64,000 nt of DNA from an uncultured Sulfitobacter sp. (GCA_905182645.1 CAJJCJ010000005.1:1-64000); one strand, 5' to 3'; shown: positions 46,606-56,150, counted from the first letter of the stretch. Notes: a model not told the origin generated them from the letters alone. Program-made: numbers and translations.

Positions 46606-48086
46606 TGAAAACCAAGATTAAAACCATCATGCTCAGTGTGCTCTGTTTTGTTGGCACTGCTGCTTTTGCGGATATAAAATTCGTCGATCGGGCAAATGGT
46701 TTGCCCATGCACGTCTATGATGGTGGATGGGAACATTTTGTGGGCGGCGGCGTTGCGGTATTTGATTGTAACAATGATCAGCAGCCCGACATATTTGCGG
46801 CCGGTGGCGAAAACCCTGCCGTCTTGCTGGAAAATCAAGGTGGTTTTGCCTTCGCCAAAACGCCACTTATTCCGATGCTTGGCACTACTGGTGCCTATCC
46901 GATGGACATCGATGGCGATGGTTGGACAGATTTGTACGTCATGCGTGTGGGGCCAGACATTGCTCTCAAGGGTGGTCCTAATTGCACGTTCACAAACGCA
47001 ACAAACCAATGGGGCATTGCGCAAACCGACCAGTGGACCACAGCGTTGACGGCATGGTGGGAAGATGACGCGCGCCCAGTCATCGCGCTTGGGCATTACG
47101 TGGACCGCAAGGACAAGAGCGGACCATTTGGGGCATGTGATACCAACACCATTTTGCGCCCCACCCAAACCGGCTACGCGGGGGAAACCCTTGCGCCTGG
47201 CCATTGTGCGCTGTCGATGCTTGCGGGGCCAAATGCAAGCGGGCGCAACACCCTGCGCATTTCAAATGACAGGCACTATTATCTCAGAGATGGCCAAGAA
47301 CAGCTGTGGGACATCAAAGAGCGGCGGTTCTTGGGCGAAGCAGACGGTTGGCCAAAGCTGATGCTTTGGGGAATGGGCATCGCGAGCGCTGATCTGACAG
47401 GAGATGGGCGCGACGAGGTGATGTTGACCTCCATGGGAGACCAGCTCTTACAAATTGCTAATGCCGACGGAAGCTATTCTGCCGCATCCTTTAACATCGG
47501 CACCTATGCACATCGGCCGCACTTGGGCGACGACGGGCGACCATCCACAGGCTGGCACGCGGAGTTTGGGGATGTGAACAACGATGGCTTGCTCGACCTG
47601 TTCATCGCAAAAGGCAATGTTGATCAGATGTCGAGTAATGCGATGCAAGATCCAAACAATCTTTTGATACAGAATAATGTGGGTTCGTTTGACGAGGTCT
47701 CGGTCTCTGCTGGTATTGCGGACATGGCGCGATCTCGCGGCGCAGCCTTCGCTGACTTTAATGGCGACGGACGGTTAGACTTGGTGGTTGTGAACCGCCG
47801 CGCACCGCTGCGCGTTTATCAAAATACCAGCATAACGGACAATTGGATCAGCGTGACACTTTCGCAAGACGAAGGCAATCGTGCGGCGATCGGAGCGACA
47901 GTCAAGGTGAATGGTCAAACGCAGCACAGGCGCATCGGTGGCGGACATGCCGGCGGCAGTCTTGTGCCACTACATTTCGGTTTAGGTGGCGAAAAGGAGG
48001 CTAGCATCATGGTTACATGGCCCGATGGCACAACCCAGAAAGCCAATGTAGATGTTAACCAGATCGTGACTATACGGAAAAACTAG
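46605..48086 (+). CDS. secreted FG-GAP/ASPIC-UnbV (CRTAC1-type) protein
   Basis: 493-aa exported protein with a signal peptide (cleavage after AAFA near residue 19). It has beta-propeller FG-GAP/VCBS repeats marked by calcium-binding DxDxDG-like loops (MDIDGDGWTDLY, GDVNNDGLLDLF, ADFNGDGRLDLVVV). A C-terminal ASPIC/UnbV domain covers roughly the last 90 residues (IGATVKVNG, MVTWPDGTTQ). Function unknown. Its start overlaps the xylR stop, and its last four bases overlap the convergent di-heme enzyme gene. Confidence 0.87.
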   Translation: MKTKIKTIMLSVLCFVGTAAFADIKFVDRANGLPMHVYDGGWEHFVGGGVAVFDCNNDQQPDIFAAGGENPAVLLENQGGFAFAKTPLIPMLGTTGAYPMDIDGDGWTDLYVMRVGPDIALKGGPNCTFTNATNQWGIAQTDQWTTALTAWWEDDARPVIALGHYVDRKDKSGPFGACDTNTILRPTQTGYAGETLAPGHCALSMLAGPNASGRNTLRISNDRHYYLRDGQEQLWDIKERRFLGEADGWPKLMLWGMGIASADLTGDGRDEVMLTSMGDQLLQIANADGSYSAASFNIGTYAHRPHLGDDGRPSTGWHAEFGDVNNDGLLDLFIAKGNVDQMSSNAMQDPNNLLIQNNVGSFDEVSVSAGIADMARSRGAAFADFNGDGRLDLVVVNRRAPLRVYQNTSITDNWISVTLSQDEGNRAAIGATVKVNGQTQHRRIGGGHAGGSLVPLHFGLGGEKEASIMVTWPDGTTQKANVDVNQIVTIRKN

Positions 48087-49399
48087 CGCTGCACCAAAAG
48101 ACCGCTTGGGACAGACGCCGGCACGCCCAAACGACCGGCCATGGCGGCCGTATCGGTTAAACTGTCCAGAAACGCCAAGAGTGTTGCAATCTGTGCCTCG
48201 TCCAACGCAATTGGTGGCGTGTAAACCGCCGCTGCTATCGCCGCCAGGTCCGCTTCATCGGCCATCGCGCGAAGATCATCGACATCAAATTTGGGTAGCA
48301 CCACTTGGGTCACATCATACGTTCCAAGTGCGGCCACTGGATCAAGGTGGCTACGGACAAACGCCTCTAACGTGGCAAATGTCCCCGCATGGCCATAGGG
48401 GGCGCTCATTGCCACATTTCGCAAAGATGGTGTCCGAAATTTATAAGCATCGATTGGGTTGCCTGTGACACGAAACCGCCCTTCGTCACGTGCATGGCTT
48501 TCAAACCGCGCCGCTTTGCCCGGCCCAATCTGCGGCGTGGCCATGGCGTGAAAGTCATGATCCGTTTGGAATGGTCCACTGTGGCATCCCGAGCACCCTG
48601 CTTCACCGTAAAATAGCTCAGCACCTAAGGTTGCTGTTTCTGAGAGGACGGTTTCGCCGCGCAGAAAACTGTCAAACGGTGCGGTGTCAGACCTCCACTC
48701 AAACTCCATGAATGCAGCGACAGCATTTGAGATATCCGTGAAGCTAATTTGGTTTGCACGGTCAACATGCGGATAGATCGCCGTGAAACTATCCACGTAA
48801 GCTTCAATGCCTGCAACACGACGCGCAAGAATGTCCCAAGCGCCGCTTTCTCCGGTGATCAAGCCTTGTCTGACGGCCTTTGAGACGTCGTTTTCACTGT
48901 AGTGGCCCGCCATTTCATCAGGGCTTAGTACTGGAAACATGGTTTGCGCCGACAAGAGGGATGCGAACCCTGCGGTCATGTCGTCATCAAGTGGCGTCCT
49001 CAGCCCACTTGGACGTGTGGGATCAATACCAATGCGCCCATCATGAAAAAGAACCGTAAATTCGCGCGCACCAAGATTGAACAATGCGGGAGAGTTTCGA
49101 GGAACGCGTTGTTCTGGCATGTTATCTGGATCGGTTGTACGCTTGGGGCCCAAGCCAACCCCACCGTCTCCAAGTCCAAGCGACAATCCATCAGACGTCC
49201 CATGGCGCGGGTGGTGGCAAGTGGCGCAGGCGACTTCTTTATTCCCTGACAGCAAAGGGTCATAAAACAACAACTGGCCCAGTGCAGCCTCGGCAAAATC
49301 TACGTGGCGATAGTCTGCATCAACCACAGGGGCGGGCAATTCATTCGCCATAGCGAAGCAAGGCATAATTGCCATCAAATAGATAATGAAACGATACAT
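48083..49399 (-). CDS. MauG/cytochrome c peroxidase-like di-heme protein
   Basis: 438-aa periplasmic protein with a signal peptide (MYRFIIYLMAIMPCFAMA) and two c-type heme motifs, CATCH (about residue 58) and CSGCH (about residue 273). The surrounding features LLFYDPLLSGN, RNSPALFN and RTPSLRNVAMSAPYGHAG are those of the bacterial peroxidase/MauG family. Members either reduce peroxide or oxidise a partner protein's residues. The convergent, end-overlapping CRTAC1-type gene is a possible partner. Confidence 0.9.
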   Translation of the reverse strand: MYRFIIYLMAIMPCFAMANELPAPVVDADYRHVDFAEAALGQLLFYDPLLSGNKEVACATCHHPRHGTSDGLSLGLGDGGVGLGPKRTTDPDNMPEQRVPRNSPALFNLGAREFTVLFHDGRIGIDPTRPSGLRTPLDDDMTAGFASLLSAQTMFPVLSPDEMAGHYSENDVSKAVRQGLITGESGAWDILARRVAGIEAYVDSFTAIYPHVDRANQISFTDISNAVAAFMEFEWRSDTAPFDSFLRGETVLSETATLGAELFYGEAGCSGCHSGPFQTDHDFHAMATPQIGPGKAARFESHARDEGRFRVTGNPIDAYKFRTPSLRNVAMSAPYGHAGTFATLEAFVRSHLDPVAALGTYDVTQVVLPKFDVDDLRAMADEADLAAIAAAVYTPPIALDEAQIATLLAFLDSLTDTAAMAGRLGVPASVPSGLLVQR

Positions 49400-49751
49400 G
49401 AAACCCCCAACTCATAGAGAGCCTGACGGTTAAACTCGCTATGGTCAAGCAAAGTTGCTTCCCACATCGGGGCCTAAGGTTGCACCTTGCTTTGTTGGTA
49501 TTGAAGCACGTGGCACTGGCAGGAAATTTGGTAGCGGACATGAATTTACAGCCTGGCTTGGGCTGACACTATTTAATTTTTCCAGCGGCGGTCAAGGGCG
49601 ATTGGGATGAGTATGACGTCCGTGAATTCTGACGTTTGATCAAAACAGGAAGAATACCTCATATAAAGCGGTGCGATACCAGTTGCTTTATGCTTTCACA
49701 AAGTCACCAGACGCATTAAACAGTCCTATCTTCGCTTTTCAGGGACAAATC
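49400..49751 (+). other. intergenic stretch with a tiny IS110-family remnant
   Basis: No complete gene is seen. At 49524-49568 the plus strand reads KFGSGHEFTAWLGLT, which matches the conserved start of the IS110-family C-terminal domain (compare FKNGRQFAAWLGLVP in the other fragment). Similarity disappears on either side. The rest, including about 100 bases upstream of yaeQ, presumably holds that gene's promoter. Confidence 0.45.
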
Positions 49752-50297
49752 ATGGCACAAAAGGCCACCATCTATAAAGTTGAACTGTCCGTTTCAGATA
49801 TGGATCGTCACTATTATGAGACCCATAATCTGACCGTTGCCAAACATCCGTCAGAGACGGATGAACGGCTCATGGTGCGTATTCTTGCTTTTGCACTGAA
49901 TGCCCATGAGCAATTAGAGATGACGCGGGGCATTTCAACGGATGACGAGCCAGACATTTGGCAGAAAAGCCTGAGTGGCGAGCTTGAGTTGTGGGTGGCG
50001 TTGGGACTTCCAGGCGAGAAGGTTGTGCGGCAATCGAGTGGCAAATCCGACGAGGTGATTGTCTATTGTTACGGCGGCAGAACGGCCGAGATGTGGTGGG
50101 AGAAAATCAAAAACAAGACCACCCGATTTGATAACCTTAAAGTAATCAATTTTTCAGAAGACGACACCAGCGCACTGGCCAAGCTGGCAAGTCGGTCGAT
50201 GAGGTTGCAGGTTAATATTCAAGACGGCGATGTGATGGTCAGTGTTGATGGCAGCATCGTTTACGTTACCCCGGTTAAATGGAAAGATGCTGAATAG
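49752..50297 (+). CDS. yaeQ: YaeQ family protein
   Basis: 181-aa protein of the YaeQ family, which has a PD-(D/E)XK nuclease-like fold. Landmarks are ATIYKVELSVSDMDRHYYETHNLTVAKHPSETDERLMVR at the start and EVIVYCYGGRTAEMWW in the middle. The cellular role is not established. ATG 49752 (MAQKATIYK) is chosen; the open frame upstream is not conserved. It is probably a single-gene transcript. Confidence 0.9.
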   Translation: MAQKATIYKVELSVSDMDRHYYETHNLTVAKHPSETDERLMVRILAFALNAHEQLEMTRGISTDDEPDIWQKSLSGELELWVALGLPGEKVVRQSSGKSDEVIVYCYGGRTAEMWWEKIKNKTTRFDNLKVINFSEDDTSALAKLASRSMRLQVNIQDGDVMVSVDGSIVYVTPVKWKDAE

Positions 50298-50373
50298 GGA
50301 TGGCTTGTTGGGCATCTGCTTTAACTTTCCACGATCAGTTGCGCGCATCCTATTGATTTTGGTCCCCGCACTT

Positions 50374-50562
50374 TCACGCGAGCTGTGGGCAAACGTGTCA
50401 TATATGGATCATGCAACATCGTGTCAGTTGGGTCATCTTGAGGAAGGGAATCCTGATGAATTGGCGGGCCAATACGTTGATATTCGGGCCGCCAACCTGG
50501 AAATGAATGTCGTTGGTGGGTGTTGCGGCACGGATTATGTTCAGGTTGAGAAAATTGGATGA
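50374..50562 (+). pseudogene. homocysteine S-methyltransferase family remnant (C-terminal end)
   Basis: About 62 codons that read LWANVSYMDHA, then LEEGNPDELAGQYVDIRAANLEMNVVGGCCGTDY, ending VEKIG and a stop. This is the C-terminal end of a zinc-dependent homocysteine methyltransferase, including the GGCCGT zinc-ligand cysteines. Nothing upstream encodes the rest of the barrel, so it is a decayed fragment. Confidence 0.75.
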
Positions 50563-50583
50563 GCGCTGCTGGCAGCTGGCGGA

Positions 50584-51606
50584 TCAGATTTTGGCGCAAG
50601 AACCGCGTATAATCAACTCTGGTTCGCAATGTGTGCCAGTTACAATTTCGTCCGGCTTCACGATTGCATTGGCCAGCGCGATCGCCGCATTTTGACCAAT
50701 GCGTTTGGCAGGTAGGCGTACCGTTGTCAGTGCAGGTTCAATGTCAGACGACCCCTTAAAGTCGCCGATCCCAGCAATCGAAATATCGTTGGGAACCGAT
50801 AGCCCTGCGGCGGTGGCACCATAAAGCGCGCCTGTCGCAAGGATGTCGTTCCCGCATATTATGGCAGTCGGTTTTTGCGCTGCTTTGAGTAGATCTTGAG
50901 TGTCCCGTTTGGATGTCGAAATACTATAGACCGTTGTAAGCTGCCAATGCTCTGGGACTATGACCCCAGCAGCGTTCAGCGTTTTGATGACCGATGATCG
51001 TCTTCCCTCAGCGCGATCATTGCCAGTCGTTGGTGGAAACATATACGCGATATCACGGTGCCCCAATGACAGAATGTGTTCTGCGATCAGCTTGCCAGCC
51101 AATGCGTTGTCGGCCCCTATGCTGGGATACCGAGATGTTTCAGCATAATTCCACATCAGAACCGACGGGATGTTTTGGCTATCGATAAGCTGAAAAATGG
51201 CTTCATCATGTTCAAGTCCGGTAAGAACAACGCCGTCAACGCGATGTTCCAATAACTTTCGCAGGTTCGCATATTCGCGTTTCTGATCGTAGCCATAAGA
51301 CGCCAACAGGATCGTGAATCCGTGTTCGGCAACGGTGTCAGAAAACGCTTGTACGACTTCGGCAAATATTGCGTGATCCAAAGTTGGGACCAAAACGCCG
51401 ATGGTGCCGCTGCGAATTCCGTGGATGGTTTGGGCGGCCCTATTGCGGATGTACCCTTGATTGCGCACGGCGGACTCAATCTTGCGACGGGTCGCAAGTT
51501 TCACCAAATTGGGGTGATTAAAGTAACGCGACACTGTTGATGCAGATACCTTTACGGCCTTTGCAACACTGACTATATCCACTTTTTTCTGTTTTTTACC
51601 AGACAT
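50584..51606 (-). CDS. LacI family transcriptional regulator
   Basis: 340-aa repressor with an N-terminal LacI helix-turn-helix (VSVAKAVKVSASTVSRYFNHPNLV) and a periplasmic-binding-protein-like effector domain (TIGVLVPTLDHAIFAEVVQA, and AIICGNDILATGALYGA). It is divergent from the TctA gene by 100 bases and is the obvious regulator of the transporter-sauST operon. Known sulfoacetate operons use other regulator families, so this is a different control arrangement. Confidence 0.92.
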   Translation of the reverse strand: MSGKKQKKVDIVSVAKAVKVSASTVSRYFNHPNLVKLATRRKIESAVRNQGYIRNRAAQTIHGIRSGTIGVLVPTLDHAIFAEVVQAFSDTVAEHGFTILLASYGYDQKREYANLRKLLEHRVDGVVLTGLEHDEAIFQLIDSQNIPSVLMWNYAETSRYPSIGADNALAGKLIAEHILSLGHRDIAYMFPPTTGNDRAEGRRSSVIKTLNAAGVIVPEHWQLTTVYSISTSKRDTQDLLKAAQKPTAIICGNDILATGALYGATAAGLSVPNDISIAGIGDFKGSSDIEPALTTVRLPAKRIGQNAAIALANAIVKPDEIVTGTHCEPELIIRGSCAKI

Positions 51607-51631
51607 TTATCACCAAAAATACATGAATTTA

Positions 51632-51657
51632 TGAAAACATTTGCAAAACTATTTTCA
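51632..51657. promoter_or_regulatory. candidate LacI-family operator
   Basis: The 8-base palindrome TTTGCAAA (51640-51647) lies between TGAAAA (51632-51637) and TTTTCA (51652-51657), giving a nested, nearly symmetric site in the 100-base region shared by the LacI-type gene and the TctA gene. LacI-family operators usually have a central CG or GC step, as here. Confidence 0.5.
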
Positions 51658-51706
51658 TTGTTTAGCTTAATATGTCAACCGCACCAATACTGGGAGGCAA
51701 CGGCGC

Positions 51707-53218
51707 GTGGAATTTCTGTTCTATATGGATGAAGTGTTTGCCCCGATGAATTTCGGCCTTTTGCTGTTGGGTACAATTGGTGGGCTGATCCTTGGGGCGA
51801 CGCCCGGATTGTCACCCACGATGGCGGTCGCATTGTTGATCCCGTTCACGTTTAAGCTTGAACCACAGCAAGGCCTGATCTTGCTTGGTGCCGCCTATAC
51901 GTCGACGGTCGCGGGGGGTGCTGTCAGCGCGATCCTTTTGAAAATTCCGGGTGCGCCTGCCAATATCGCGACCACACTTGATGGGCACGCAATGGCGCTT
52001 AAGGGCGAGGGTGCAAAGGCGCTCCAACTGTCGTTTATTTCCTCGGCGATTGGTGGAGTGTTCGGTGTTCTTCTGCTCATCTTTTTAACACCTGTGCTGG
52101 CGCAATGGGCGCTGTCATTTGGTCCGTCGCATTTGTTTTGGCTGGCGATCCTTGGCGTGACCGTGATCGGCACGCTGGATTCCAGTTCTGTTGTAAAGGG
52201 CTTGCTGTCGGGCTGTATCGGGCTTTGGCTTGCGACGATTGGCTTTGACGACATCATGGGTGCGCAGCGGTTTATTTTTCATTCATCTGTCAGCGGCGGG
52301 ATCAATGTGATCCCTGCGTTGATTGGCCTATTCGCGATCCCGCAAGTGATCGCGATGTTTGCCAAGGGGCGGCAGTCAAATGATGCAGAGGTAATCGTCG
52401 TTCAAAAGCATGCTGTCAGCGAAGCATTCCGTGAAGTGATCAAGCGCAAAAAAGCGCTAACAATTGGCACGCTGATCGGGTCCATCATCGGGCTAATCCC
52501 CGGTGTTGGTGGTCAAATCGCAGGGCTGGTCGCCTATGATCAATCCAAGAAATTCAGTTCTGAAAGCGAAAAGTTCGGCACGGGCCACAGCGAAGGCGTG
52601 ATTGCCGCAGAAGCCGCCAATAACGCGATGGTTGGACCGTCATTGGTGCCACTGCTCACCCTGTCAATTCCTGGGTCACCGACGGCTGCGGTGTTGCTCG
52701 GCGGGTTGTTGATCCACGGTATTTTCCCCGGACCGGACCTGTTCATCAATTACCCAAAGGTCGCTTGGACGTTCATCGATTCCATGCTGATTGGTCAGAT
52801 TTTGATGTGCGTCTTTGGATTGTATGTGGCTGGGTTAGCCGCAAGCGTTGCACGCGTTCCGCAATCCGTTATGGCGGCAGTCGTGTTGGGACTGGCTGTG
52901 TTCGGCAGCTATTCAGTCCAAAACACAATGGGCGACGTTTACGTAATGGGCGCGCTTGGCCTGTCGATGTATTTCCTCGAACGGTTCGGGTTTTCCGCTG
53001 CACCTTTGGTCCTTGGATTGATCCTTGGTCCAATCGCGGAAGCGAATTTCATCCAAGGGTCGATGATCGCAAATGCGACCGTTGGAACCGGCACCTATTT
53101 CTTCACAGGTTGGCTCAATTGGTTGTTGATCGTGATCGTCGTGGCATCGGTCGGCTATTCGGTTTGGATGGAAGTCCGCAATCGTCGCTACACCTCTAAA
53201 GAGGAGATTTTGTCATGA
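51707..53218 (+). CDS. tctA: tripartite tricarboxylate transporter large permease TctA
   Basis: 503-aa inner-membrane protein of the TTT family with about ten or more hydrophobic segments. It has the family signatures GLILGATPGLSPTMAVALLIPFTF near residues 25-50 and GLIPGVGGQIAGLVAYDQSKKFS near residues 264-286. It starts at GTG 51707 after a GGGAGG site. With TctB and TctC it imports organic anions using an ion gradient. Linkage to sauST-like genes suggests the cargo is sulfoacetate or a related acid. Confidence 0.93.
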   Translation: MEFLFYMDEVFAPMNFGLLLLGTIGGLILGATPGLSPTMAVALLIPFTFKLEPQQGLILLGAAYTSTVAGGAVSAILLKIPGAPANIATTLDGHAMALKGEGAKALQLSFISSAIGGVFGVLLLIFLTPVLAQWALSFGPSHLFWLAILGVTVIGTLDSSSVVKGLLSGCIGLWLATIGFDDIMGAQRFIFHSSVSGGINVIPALIGLFAIPQVIAMFAKGRQSNDAEVIVVQKHAVSEAFREVIKRKKALTIGTLIGSIIGLIPGVGGQIAGLVAYDQSKKFSSESEKFGTGHSEGVIAAEAANNAMVGPSLVPLLTLSIPGSPTAAVLLGGLLIHGIFPGPDLFINYPKVAWTFIDSMLIGQILMCVFGLYVAGLAASVARVPQSVMAAVVLGLAVFGSYSVQNTMGDVYVMGALGLSMYFLERFGFSAAPLVLGLILGPIAEANFIQGSMIANATVGTGTYFFTGWLNWLLIVIVVASVGYSVWMEVRNRRYTSKEEILS

Positions 53219-53679
53219 GCGATCTGCCCCGCAACCAGCACATTATCGCCTCGGGTGTCATTGCGACCATCGGCCTAACGGTGGCCTATATCAGCTTTAC
53301 ACAAGAACCCGCTGCGGCATTCCTGTTCCCGCGCCTGATCTCATCTGTTTTTGCGGTGCTGGCAATCTGGACATTCCTAAAGGCCGTGTTGGGTCGCACC
53401 AAAGTTGGCAATGGGCTGAGTGGCGAGGCGATGAAAAACCTCGCTCCGGGCCTGATTGTCATGGTGATTTACGTCTTTTGGGCGGCCAAGGGCCTTGGGT
53501 TCTATACGGCCACAGCTATCGCTTTTTTCATTCTGTTGTCTCTGTACGATCCCGCCCCACACGGCGAGATCAAAAGCTGGGGCAAGAGGGTGCTGATTAC
53601 CGCCGGATTCATGGTGGTTATTTACGGTCTCTTTGCGCAATTGCTTTACGTATTCACACCGCGAGAGATATTTTTCTGA
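53215..53679 (+). CDS. tctB: tripartite tricarboxylate transporter small permease TctB
   Basis: 154-aa membrane protein with four predicted hydrophobic segments, the standard TctB layout: IIASGVIATIGLTVAYISF, FPRLISSVFAVLAIWTFL, an LAPGLIVMVIYVFWAA segment and a C-terminal VLITAGFMVVIYGLFAQLLYVF. Its ATG overlaps the tctA stop by four bases (ATGA). The partner of TctA in the transport complex. Confidence 0.9.
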   Translation: MSDLPRNQHIIASGVIATIGLTVAYISFTQEPAAAFLFPRLISSVFAVLAIWTFLKAVLGRTKVGNGLSGEAMKNLAPGLIVMVIYVFWAAKGLGFYTATAIAFFILLSLYDPAPHGEIKSWGKRVLITAGFMVVIYGLFAQLLYVFTPREIFF

Positions 53680-53717
53680 ACCGCAGCAGCGGCAGAACCA
53701 ACAAGGGAGAGAGAAAC

Positions 53718-54686
53718 ATGAAGAAATTTATTGCAGGGGCCGCCATCGCGTTGGTCGCAATGACAACAAGTGCCGCAGCGGAAGGACACGGAGATTTTCC
53801 TGAACGTCCGGTTATGCTGATGGTCAGCTACGGCGCTGGTGGTGCGACTGATTTTCAGGCACGTATCGTGACCATGACGGCTGGCAATGACGACGCACTT
53901 GGCATGCCAGTTGCGATTATCAACAAGCCAGGCGCTGGTGGCCGTGTTGGTTGGAACTGGCTTGCAACCCAAGCTGACGCCGATGGCTACACGCTTGGTG
54001 CATATAACGTGCCGCACTTTATCGCACAGTCGATCAAAGGTGGCGTTGAGTATAGCACCGATAGCTTCGAGCCGATCGCAAACTGGGGCGCTGATCCAGC
54101 TGTATTCGTCGTTGGCGCGGACAGTGACTTTAACTCCATGGCGGACGTTATTGCCTATGCAACTGCCAACCCAGGTGGCCTGACGTTCTCTGGCGCCGGT
54201 CTGTTTGTTGGGCACCACATCGCCGCACTTCAGCTTGAAAAAGCTGCCGGTGTTAAGCTGGCGTATATCCCGAATAAATCTGGCGGATCTGGTGCAATGC
54301 GCGCCGTGATCGCAGGTGAAGTTCTGGGCGGCGTGAACAACCTGTCGGATGCGTTCCGCGCACGTGAAGCAGGCACCGTCAAAATCCTTGGTGTGTTCGA
54401 CACTGCGCGCAACAGTTTCATGGAAGATGTGCCAACAATGGCCGAGCAGGGCTATGACATCGACAATGCATCGGTGAACTTTCGTGGCGTGATGGTGCCA
54501 AAAGGCACGCCACAGTCTGTGATTGATCATCTTGCAGCCACAGTGCCTGCGATGTTTGAAAACTCGCGCGTTGCAAGCCGTATGAAAGCGGGTGGCTCGC
54601 CAATGAACATCATGAACCGTGATGAAGTTCTGGAAATGTGGGCTGCGCGTCAGATCACACTAGAAGCGCTTCTTTCAGGCCTCTAA
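53718..54686 (+). CDS. tctC: tripartite tricarboxylate transporter substrate-binding protein TctC
   Basis: 322-aa periplasmic binding protein of the Bug/TctC family. The signal peptide is MKKFIAGAAIALVAMTTSAAA, followed by FPERPVMLMVSYGAGGATD and the beta-clip motifs INKPGAGGRVGWN and TFSGAGLFVGHHIAALQLE. ATG 53718 is preceded by AGGGAGAG; the longer frame upstream overlaps tctB. It determines what the transporter carries, and belongs to the same operon as the dehydrogenase and ligase. Confidence 0.93.
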   Translation: MKKFIAGAAIALVAMTTSAAAEGHGDFPERPVMLMVSYGAGGATDFQARIVTMTAGNDDALGMPVAIINKPGAGGRVGWNWLATQADADGYTLGAYNVPHFIAQSIKGGVEYSTDSFEPIANWGADPAVFVVGADSDFNSMADVIAYATANPGGLTFSGAGLFVGHHIAALQLEKAAGVKLAYIPNKSGGSGAMRAVIAGEVLGGVNNLSDAFRAREAGTVKILGVFDTARNSFMEDVPTMAEQGYDIDNASVNFRGVMVPKGTPQSVIDHLAATVPAMFENSRVASRMKAGGSPMNIMNRDEVLEMWAARQITLEALLSGL

Positions 54687-54695
54687 ACGCGCTAA

Positions 54696-54722
54696 GCGGG
54701 GCGTATCATGTGTGCGCCCCGC
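54696..54722 (+). terminator. intercistronic hairpin after tctC
   Basis: A perfect 8-bp stem GCGGGGCG/CGCCCCGC with an 11-base loop lies nine bases after the tctC stop, before the dehydrogenase gene. No T-tract follows. It probably raises tctC message stability relative to the distal genes. Confidence 0.65.
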
Positions 54723-54746
54723 ACCATCCTACAGAGGAATTTTTTC

Positions 54747-56150
54747 ATGAGCACCGATGATCCCATTGCCGAAGTTGAAGCCACGGTTGCGCGGGCGCGC
54801 GCCGCGCAGCAAGCATTCGAGGCCGGTGGATCACAGCTGCTTTATGACCGTGCCGCGCAGGCAGTGGCTTGGGCCATTATGGAACCGGACCATAACCGTA
54901 TCCTTGCCGAGTTGGCCGTGGAAACGACGGGCCTTGGCAATGTGCCGGACAAAATAACAAAAAATCACCGCAAAACGCTGGGCCTGATGCGCGATATCCA
55001 GCATGTCCCGACTTACGGTGTGATCAAGGACGATGCGGACACTGGTATCACTGAAATTGCCCGCCCAATTGGTGTGATTGGCGCGGTTGTTCCATCAACT
55101 AACCCGGGTGCGACGCCTGCCAACAACATCATCAACGCGCTGAAATGTGGCAACTCCATTGTAGTGTCCCCATCACCCAAAGGTGTGCCGACATGCGAGG
55201 CGCTTTTAGGATACATCTATGCGGAATTCGACAAGCTGGGCATCGACCGTGACCTTGTTCAAATGATCCCAGGGCGTGGGTCCAAGGAAAAGACCCAGCG
55301 ATTGCTTGAGGTGTCTGATCTGATTGTTGTGACTGGCAGCCAGAACAACGTGAAACGTGCGTATACATCTGGCACACCTGCGCTGGCCGTTGGCGCAGGC
55401 AATGTCGCTGTGATCGTTGACGAAACCGCCGATTTGACCGCTGCGGCGCAAAAGATTGCAGCGTCAAAGACATTTGACAATGCGACGTCGTGTTCATCGG
55501 AAAATGCGATTGTTGTGGTCGATGCGATCTACGATGCGTTTGTGGTTGAGATGGCGAAATCTGGCGGCGCGCTGATCACAGATGATCAGCGGATCATCGA
55601 CAAACTTTGGGTAAAAGGGCACCTGAACCCCTGCGCGATTGCCCGCAATGCAGACGAGCTGATTGCCGCCCTAGGCCTGACGGATGACGTCCCTGCTGGC
55701 ACGCAATTTATCGCGGTTGAAACCAAGGGGATTGGGCCAGATTTTCCGCTGTCGGGTGAAAAGTTAAGCCGTGTTCTGACAGTATATCGCGCAAGCAATT
55801 TTGATGATGCCGTCGAGACGACGCGCAAAATTCAACTTCATCAGGGGGCAGGACATTCCGTTGGCATCCACACCGCAGCGCAGGACCGTCCACTGACCTT
55901 GGCAAATGCCATCCCGACCAGCCGCGTGATCGTAAACCAAGCACATACCTTTGCCACTGGGGGCGCGTTCAACAATGGGATGCCGTTTTCGCTGTCGATG
56001 GGCTGCGGGTCATGGGGTGGGAACTCCATTGATGAAAACCTGCATTGGAAGCACTTTTTGCAAACCACCAAAATCGTGCGCGAAATTCCAGCGCGCGAGC
56101 CTGCGCTAAGCGATATATTCGGGGACTATTGGGCAGAGGTCGGTAAATGA
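54747..56150 (+). CDS. sauS: acylating aldehyde dehydrogenase, probable sulfoacetaldehyde dehydrogenase (SauS-like)
   Basis: 467-aa CoA-dependent aldehyde dehydrogenase. The catalytic cysteine is in NATSCSSENA and the fold motifs are VIGAVVPSTNPGATP and VGAGNVAVIVDETAD. It lacks the glutamate-loop layout of ordinary aldehyde dehydrogenases, as expected for the acylating type. SauS reduces sulfoacetyl-CoA to sulfoacetaldehyde. The pairing with an acyl-CoA ligase overlapping its stop, plus an anion transporter, is the reason for that call; a related acyl-CoA substrate cannot be ruled out. ATG 54747 follows AGAGGA. Confidence 0.75.
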   Translation: MSTDDPIAEVEATVARARAAQQAFEAGGSQLLYDRAAQAVAWAIMEPDHNRILAELAVETTGLGNVPDKITKNHRKTLGLMRDIQHVPTYGVIKDDADTGITEIARPIGVIGAVVPSTNPGATPANNIINALKCGNSIVVSPSPKGVPTCEALLGYIYAEFDKLGIDRDLVQMIPGRGSKEKTQRLLEVSDLIVVTGSQNNVKRAYTSGTPALAVGAGNVAVIVDETADLTAAAQKIAASKTFDNATSCSSENAIVVVDAIYDAFVVEMAKSGGALITDDQRIIDKLWVKGHLNPCAIARNADELIAALGLTDDVPAGTQFIAVETKGIGPDFPLSGEKLSRVLTVYRASNFDDAVETTRKIQLHQGAGHSVGIHTAAQDRPLTLANAIPTSRVIVNQAHTFATGGAFNNGMPFSLSMGCGSWGGNSIDENLHWKHFLQTTKIVREIPAREPALSDIFGDYWAEVGK

